Shown here: in pieces, positions 13,689 to 14,890 of the stretch
How the letters are laid out: each line of letters opens with the position of its first letter
Numbering within the stretch: position 1 is the stretch's first letter
Assembly (NCBI GenBank): GCA_945875065.1
Contig: CAMCJC010000020.1
Span: 1 to 14,890, forward strand
DNA: 14,890 bases
From: an uncultured Propionibacteriaceae bacterium
GTDB lineage: Bacteria; Actinomycetota; Actinomycetes; Propionibacteriales; Propionibacteriaceae
Direction: 5' to 3'
Notes under the pieces: generated by a model
What the model saw: the letters and a program-made list of their open reading frames with translations, nothing else
What the model was told of the DNA's origin: nothing
The model's database searches: none
Made by a program: the position numbers and the translations under genes

Positions 13689-14890
13689 TTAGGTCGCCAC
13701 CACCACCGGCACGATCATGGGGCGGCGGCGCAGCCGCCGAGAGACCCAGGCGCCGATGGTCCGCCGGATCACCTGCTGGATGCGGTACTCATCGTCAACG
13801 CCGTCGGCCAGGGCGCGGTCGATGGCGTCGACGAGCTGGGCACGCACATCGTCGAAGACAGAGTCCTCCTCCGCGAAGCCGCGAGTGTGGATATCGGGAC
13901 CTGCGATGAGCTGACGGGCGTGGAAGTTGACGACCGCCACCACCGAGATGAATCCCTCCTCGCCGAGGATGAGACGGTCGGAGATGGAGTCGGTGATGTC
14001 GCCGACGGTAGAGCCATCGACGAAGACATAGCTGGCGTCGACCCGTCCAACCTTGCGGGCCCTACCGGCGACCAGATCGACGACGTCACCGTCCTGGCAC
14101 ACCACCGCGTTCTCGGCCGGCACGCCGGTAGCGATCGCGAGCTTGGCGTTGGCGATCAAGTGCCTCACCTCGCCGTGCACGGGCATGACGTTTTTGGGCT
14201 TGAGGATGTTGTAGCAGTACAGCAGCTCACCAGCGGAGGCGTGACCGGAGACATGCACGAACGCGTTGCCCTTGTGCACCACCTGCGCGCCGAGCTTCGT
14301 CAACCCGTTGATGACGCGGTAGACGGAGTTCTCGTTGCCTGGAATCAGGGAACTGGCCAGCAGGACGATGTCGCCGGCACCGAGCTCAATGACTGGATGC
14401 TCCTGGTTGGCGATCCGGCTGAGGGCGGCGAGCGGCTCCCCCTGCGACCCCGTGGATAAGATGACGACTTCGTCGTCCCGGTACTTGTCGATGTCCTTCA
14501 TCTCGATCAGAACGTCACCGGGAACGTGCAAGTAGCCAAGATCCCGAGCGGTGGCCATGTTGCGAACCATGGAGCGGCCGACATAGGCAACCTTGCGGCC
14601 GTGCTTCACGGCCAGGTTGAGCACCTGCTGCACGCGGTGCACGTGGCTCGCGAAACACGCGACGACGAGTTTCTTGCCGGCTTGGTCGAAGACCCGCGCC
14701 AGGGCGGGCTCGATGTCCTTCTCCAACGCCGTGAAGCCCGGGGTCTCGGCATTGGTGGAGTCTGGCATGAACAGGTCGACGCCCTCGTCGGCAAGGCGGG
14801 CAAAGCCGCGGAGGTCGGTGATGCGGCCGTCGAGCGGCAGCTGGTCCATCTTGAAGTCGCCGGTGTGCAGGCACTTACCGGCCTTGGTGC
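13689..14890 (-). CDS. rnj: Ribonuclease J, 5' part cut by the window edge
   Basis: RNase J is a metallo-beta-lactamase/beta-CASP ribonuclease with endonuclease and 5'-3' exonuclease activity in mRNA decay and rRNA maturation. The frame stays open to the right edge. The last 399 residues are visible, out of about 555-560 usual for the family. The catalytic HxHxDH motif would lie beyond the window. Visible conserved pieces, in order, are LHTGDFK, DLFMPDSTNAE, the beta-CASP ASHVHR, STGSQGEP, the HVSGHAS histidine motif and MPVHGE. The C-terminal domain ends in RRRPMIVPVVVAT, followed by TAA. The ATG at 14849 is internal (the methionine of TGDFKMDQ), not the start. rpmB follows 116 nt downstream. 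In many actinobacteria rnj sits near dapA, so its place beside rpmB may be lineage-specific. Function is certain. Confidence 0.96.
   Translation of the reverse strand, partial: TKAGKCLHTGDFKMDQLPLDGRITDLRGFARLADEGVDLFMPDSTNAETPGFTALEKDIEPALARVFDQAGKKLVVACFASHVHRVQQVLNLAVKHGRKVAYVGRSMVRNMATARDLGYLHVPGDVLIEMKDIDKYRDDEVVILSTGSQGEPLAALSRIANQEHPVIELGAGDIVLLASSLIPGNENSVYRVINGLTKLGAQVVHKGNAFVHVSGHASAGELLYCYNILKPKNVMPVHGEVRHLIANAKLAIATGVPAENAVVCQDGDVVDLVAGRARKVGRVDASYVFVDGSTVGDITDSISDRLILGEEGFISVVAVVNFHARQLIAGPDIHTRGFAEEDSVFDDVRAQLVDAIDRALADGVDDEYRIQQVIRRTIGAWVSRRLRRRPMIVPVVVAT

Overview
The window reads as a chromosomal housekeeping segment from a high-GC actinobacterium (Actinomycetota). The evidence is the strong G/C preference at third codon positions, the cysteine (zinc-binding) forms of L28 and L32, the gene order yceD-rpmF-rnc-mutM-smc-ftsY and recG-rsmD-coaD, and FtsY with an N-terminal membrane anchor. 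A family-level placement, for example near the Propionibacteriales, is only a guess from the ribosomal protein sequences. No tRNA, rRNA, CRISPR array, insertion sequence or phage gene was seen.

Layout, right to left, following transcription of the minus strand: the 3' two-thirds of rnj (RNase J, cut by the window's right edge) ends at 13689. After a 116-nt spacer with a plausible promoter and a GC-rich leader hairpin comes rpmB (L28), followed by a strong hairpin terminator. Next is a tightly coupled recG-rsmD-coaD unit whose junctions are a GTGA and an ATGA stop/start overlap. A single plus-strand gene follows (7724-10021). It encodes a short homodimeric-type (AceE-like) thiamine-diphosphate enzyme that converges on coaD, with a 10-bp tail overlap, and diverges from yceD. 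From a 206-bp divergent intergenic region, a TTGACA-N18-TAACGT promoter drives the second minus-strand operon: yceD (DUF177), rpmF (L32), rnc (RNase III), mutM (Fpg), a GtrA-family membrane protein, smc and ftsY. The genes of this operon are nearly all overlapping.

Functionally the two minus-strand units combine ribosome assembly and RNA processing (L28, L32, YceD, RNase III, RNase J, RsmD), DNA repair and recombination (MutM, RecG), chromosome organisation (SMC), membrane protein targeting (FtsY) and CoA synthesis (CoaD). Two genes do not belong to this familiar core: the AceE-like E1, which lacks the N-terminal region that docks E2, and the four-helix GtrA protein wedged between mutM and smc.

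The points most worth a second look are the apparent CTG start of rnc overlapping the rpmF stop codon, the isolated short E1-like enzyme, the internal two-helix repeat in the GtrA protein, and a 15-bp palindrome in the yceD leader. No convincing new multi-gene system is visible; most of the window is ordinary conserved core genome.
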